64,000 bases of DNA from Pseudovibrio sp. Tun.PSC04-5.I4 (GTDB taxonomy: Bacteria > Pseudomonadota > Alphaproteobacteria > Rhizobiales > Stappiaceae), in assembly GCF_900104145.1 (NCBI RefSeq), contig NZ_FNLB01000006.1:2616501-2680500 (forward strand), in the 5' to 3' direction. Below are positions 61,473 to 64,000 of this stretch, piece by piece. The translations under genes were made by a program, and so were the position numbers. The notes under the pieces are model-generated. The model worked only from the letters and a program-made list of their open reading frames with translations. It searched no databases and was not told where the DNA came from. The stretch's first letter is position 1. Each line of letters begins with the position of its first letter.

Positions 61473-62576
61473 TTAAGCAGCTTCGAAAGCAACGTCCAAT
61501 TCAATACGCTTGCCTGTGTCCAGATCAAACGCATGCAGTTTCTCTGGTTTTGCTGTCACTTTGAGGACTTGGCCCGTTTCGAAGTGAAGCTTACCAGGTG
61601 CGCGAACAACAATGTCTTCGCTGCCTTCACCTATTGTGCCGTGCACGTAGCTCTCAGCGCCTACCGGCTCAACTGCATGCACAGTCAAAGCAGTGTGCAG
61701 ACCACTCTCGAACTTTTCGCTCAGCTCTTCGATTACAAGATCTTCCGGGCGAACGCCCAGAGTAAGCCCTGAAAGCTCAGTGTTAAGCTTCACATCAACA
61801 GTGGCACCGTTGTCCAGTTTCCACTCACTGCCATCCTTTGCCAATGGCAGAAGGTTCATGGCCGGTGAGCCGATGAAGGTCGCAACGAAGGTACTTGCTG
61901 GCTTTTCATAGACATCAATCGGTGACCCGATCTGTTCAACTTCACCATTGTTCAGAACAACAAGGCGGTCAGCCAGTGTCATCGCTTCCAGCTGATCGTG
62001 CGTCACGTACAGGCTGGTGGTTTTCAGGTTTTTCTGAAGCTTCTTGATCTCCATGCGCATCTGCACACGCAGCTTTGCATCAAGGTTGGAGAGGGGTTCA
62101 TCGAACAGGAACGCAGCAGGCTCGCGAACAATAGCACGCCCCATAGCAACACGCTGGCGCTGACCGCCGGAAAGCTGACGCGGTCTGCGGTCCAGAAAAT
62201 CACCGATTTCGAGGATTTCAGCAGCTTTGCGCACGCGCTTTTCAATTTCCGCTTTCGGGATACTGCGGTTTTTCAGGCCGTATGCCAGATTGTTGTACAC
62301 AGACATATGCGGGTAAAGCGCATAGTTCTGAAACACCATAGCGATGTCACGATCAGCAGGCTCGACATCGTTCACAATGCGGTCCCCGATGAACAGATCA
62401 CCATCAGAAATGGTTTCCAAACCCGCGACCATGCGAAGAAGGGTTGACTTGCCGCAACCGGAAGGACCGACAAGAACAATGAACTCACCATCCTGAATAT
62501 CGATGGAGATCCCTTTTACCGCTTCAACACCACCGGCGTACATTTTGCGAAGGTTGTTTAATTGAATACTTGCCAT
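61473..62576 (-). CDS. ugpC: sn-Glycerol-3-phosphate ABC transporter ATPase
   Basis: A 367-aa ATPase of the CUT1/MalK class. Walker A is GPSGCGKSTLL, the Q loop FQNYALYPHMSV, signature LSGGQRQRVAMGRA, Walker B FLFDEPLSNLDAKL, and the C-terminal TOBE regulatory domain holds LGVRPEDLVIEEL. It starts 2 bases after ugpE. Specificity for glycerol 3-phosphate is inferred from resemblance to UgpC and from ugpA and ugpE; other CUT1 substrates cannot be fully excluded. Confidence 0.9.
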   Translation of the reverse strand: MASIQLNNLRKMYAGGVEAVKGISIDIQDGEFIVLVGPSGCGKSTLLRMVAGLETISDGDLFIGDRIVNDVEPADRDIAMVFQNYALYPHMSVYNNLAYGLKNRSIPKAEIEKRVRKAAEILEIGDFLDRRPRQLSGGQRQRVAMGRAIVREPAAFLFDEPLSNLDAKLRVQMRMEIKKLQKNLKTTSLYVTHDQLEAMTLADRLVVLNNGEVEQIGSPIDVYEKPASTFVATFIGSPAMNLLPLAKDGSEWKLDNGATVDVKLNTELSGLTLGVRPEDLVIEELSEKFESGLHTALTVHAVEPVGAESYVHGTIGEGSEDIVVRAPGKLHFETGQVLKVTAKPEKLHAFDLDTGKRIELDVAFEAA

Positions 62577-62578
62577 TT

Positions 62579-63421
62579 TTATTTCTCGCTTTCCACGAGC
62601 CCTTTAACAAACCAAGACTGGAAGACCACCACGATAAGAACAGGTGGAAGCATTGCGAGAACTGCAAGTGCCATTGCCTGGTTCGTATCTGGAATTTGCG
62701 CACCAATCCACACCTGAAGAATCTGCCTCATGCCGCGTACCAGCGTGAAGAGGCTTTCGTCAGTGGTGATAAGTGTTGGCCAGAGGTATTGGTTCCAACC
62801 GTATACGAACATGATGATGAAGATCGCAGCCATCATGGTCTTGGAGAGTGGAACAAGAATGTCGATGAAGAACTTCAGAGGACCTGCCCCGTCAATACGC
62901 GCTGCTTCAACCAGCTCATCCGGTATGGATTTGAAGAACTGACGGAAGTAGAATGTACCGGTTGCGGAGGCGATCAACGGAATGATGAGACCTGAGAAGG
63001 TGTTCGCCATTCCAAGGCCTTGAACGATCTCATAGGACGGCAGAATGCGGACTTCCAACGGCAACAGAAGTGTTGAGAAGATGATCCAGAAAAAGAACGT
63101 TCCAAGCGGGAAGCGGAAATACACGATTGCGTAGGCCGCCAGCATGGAAATAACGATCTTGCCCAGCGCAAAGCCAAGGCCCAGAATCAAAGAGTTCCAC
63201 AACATGGTCAAGCCAGTTACCGACTTGGTAAAGCCGCCTGCCTCAGTCAACACCTGCTTATAGGTGTCAACAAAGTGACCACCCGGTGAGAGCTGAAGAC
63301 CATCTTTGTAAATGGATATGGCATCGTGACTTGATGTCATGAGCGCATAAAACACCGGTACCAACATAAAGAGAGCACCGATAATAAGGATTACGTGATC
63401 CCAAAACTGTGAGCGTTTCAT
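62579..63421 (-). CDS. ugpE: sn-Glycerol-3-phosphate ABC transporter permease UgpE
   Basis: A 280-aa membrane permease with six spans. The EAA loop reads ELVEAARIDGAGPLKFFIDI, followed by LVPLSKTMMAAIFIIMFVYG. The FVYGWNQYLWPTLITTDESL stretch is typical of UgpE. GAGGGA precedes the ATG. It is 10 bases after ugpA and 2 before ugpC. Confidence 0.92.
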   Translation of the reverse strand: MKRSQFWDHVILIIGALFMLVPVFYALMTSSHDAISIYKDGLQLSPGGHFVDTYKQVLTEAGGFTKSVTGLTMLWNSLILGLGFALGKIVISMLAAYAIVYFRFPLGTFFFWIIFSTLLLPLEVRILPSYEIVQGLGMANTFSGLIIPLIASATGTFYFRQFFKSIPDELVEAARIDGAGPLKFFIDILVPLSKTMMAAIFIIMFVYGWNQYLWPTLITTDESLFTLVRGMRQILQVWIGAQIPDTNQAMALAVLAMLPPVLIVVVFQSWFVKGLVESEK

Positions 63422-63431
63422 CGGTCCCTCC

Positions 63432-64000
63432 TCAACTGTAATGCACGCGACGTTCGATCATGCGGAACTGAACCACAGTGAGTGCGAACACGAGAACCAT
63501 CAAAATTACTGACTGCGCAGAGGACCCACCAAGGTCATTGCCACGGAAGCCATCCAGGAACACCTTGTAAACGAGCGTTACAGGGTTATTGCCCGGCTCA
63601 CCTTTCAGCACCAGATCAATGATACCGAACGTATCAAACAGGGCGTAGGTGATATTGATGATCAGCAAGAAGAAGCTGGTCGGTGCCAGCAGCGGGAATG
63701 TCACGGTCCAGAAGCGACGTGAAGAAGACTTACAATCAACTGCAGCGGCTTCCTGAACGGATTTAGGTACACTTTGAAGGCCCGAAAGGAAGAAGATGAA
63801 GTTGATCGGGATCTGTTTCCAAACGGCAATTACGGTCATCGCAAATGCGGTATCGTAGTAGTTCACACCGATCTGCATTTCCCAGCCAAGTGCATGTGCC
63901 AAGTCATTGATTGGGCCGATGTGCTGGTCAAACAGCATAACGCCTACGAGACCTGCAACGGGAGGAGCAATCGCGTAGACCCACATGAGCAGCGTGCGGT
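63432..64000 (-). CDS. ugpA: sn-Glycerol-3-phosphate ABC transporter permease UgpA, C-terminal part
   Basis: The last 189 or so codons of a CUT1 permease; the gene enters from the right edge in frame, so the ATG at 63986 is internal. VQEAAAVDCKSSSRRFWTVT is the EAA loop, and FDTFGIIDLVLKGEPGNNP is typical of UgpA. The binding-protein gene ugpB is expected just outside the window. Confidence 0.92.
   Translation of the reverse strand, partial: RTLLMWVYAIAPPVAGLVGVMLFDQHIGPINDLAHALGWEMQIGVNYYDTAFAMTVIAVWKQIPINFIFFLSGLQSVPKSVQEAAAVDCKSSSRRFWTVTFPLLAPTSFFLLIINITYALFDTFGIIDLVLKGEPGNNPVTLVYKVFLDGFRGNDLGGSSAQSVILMVLVFALTVVQFRMIERRVHYS

Overview
The window is chromosomal DNA of an alphaproteobacterium. 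Evidence for this is the block rplU-rpmA-obgE-proB-proA-nadD-rsfS-rlmH-(M23)-ctpA-(divergent deacetylase)-rppH, the block lptC-lptA-lptB-rpoN-hpf-ptsN, an L21 with a helix-hairpin-helix tail, and a small heat-shock gene with a ROSE-like leader. The moderate base composition together with nar, xylose and ureide genes would fit a marine Stappiaceae member such as Pseudovibrio. That is an inference from gene content; no database was consulted.

Layout. (1) 1-9770, minus strand: a respiratory nitrate reductase island (narK1-type, narK2-type, narG, narH, narJ, narI and the start of a PpiC-type isomerase). (2) 10007-14061, plus strand: a LysR regulator, then ureidoglycine aminohydrolase, ureidoglycolate lyase (allA) and an NCS2 purine permease. 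(3) 14614-22702: a complete xylose module (xylFGH ABC importer, ROK regulator, xylB, xylA) with a repeated candidate operator motif. A convergent Gfo/Idh/MocA oxidoreductase follows, then a methyltransferase, tRNA-Ser(CGA) and a chemoreceptor. (4) 27405-28523: rplU-rpmA behind a good promoter and a long structured leader. (5) 28679-35449: the most unusual part, a tandem array of RimJ/RimL-type GNAT acetyltransferases. It holds nine intact copies, one copy killed by two in-frame stops and one C-terminal remnant, with a cold-shock gene on the other strand inside it. The array has terminators on both sides and sits between rpmA and obgE. (6) 35671-47162: obgE, proBA, nadD, rsfS, rlmH, an EnvC-like factor, ctpA, a deacetylase whose membrane anchor is cut off by a G-run frameshift, rppH and hisC. 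(7) 47230-53339: mixed genes, including a decapitated HxlR-type regulator, queG overlapping a GST gene, uppP, and an unrecognised coiled-coil protein with a possible cysteine-hydrolase C-terminus. (8) 53575-59644: tRNA-Leu(CAG), an RNase D-like exonuclease, a three-way-junction-like structured element, then lptCAB-rpoN-hpf-ptsN. (9) 59812-64000, minus strand: hsp20 plus DUF1150 under a heat-shock type promoter and RNA thermometer, hutX, and the ugp glycerol-3-phosphate importer (ugpC, ugpE, partial ugpA).

How the parts work together: the nar genes give nitrate uptake and respiration; the ureide genes release nitrogen from purines; the xylose genes import xylose and convert it to xylulose 5-phosphate. 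The central blocks are housekeeping (ribosome assembly, proline, NAD, LPS export, cell-wall processing). I see no CRISPR array, insertion sequence, integrase, rRNA gene or replication origin. Promoters, hairpins and operators were found by eye and are predictions.
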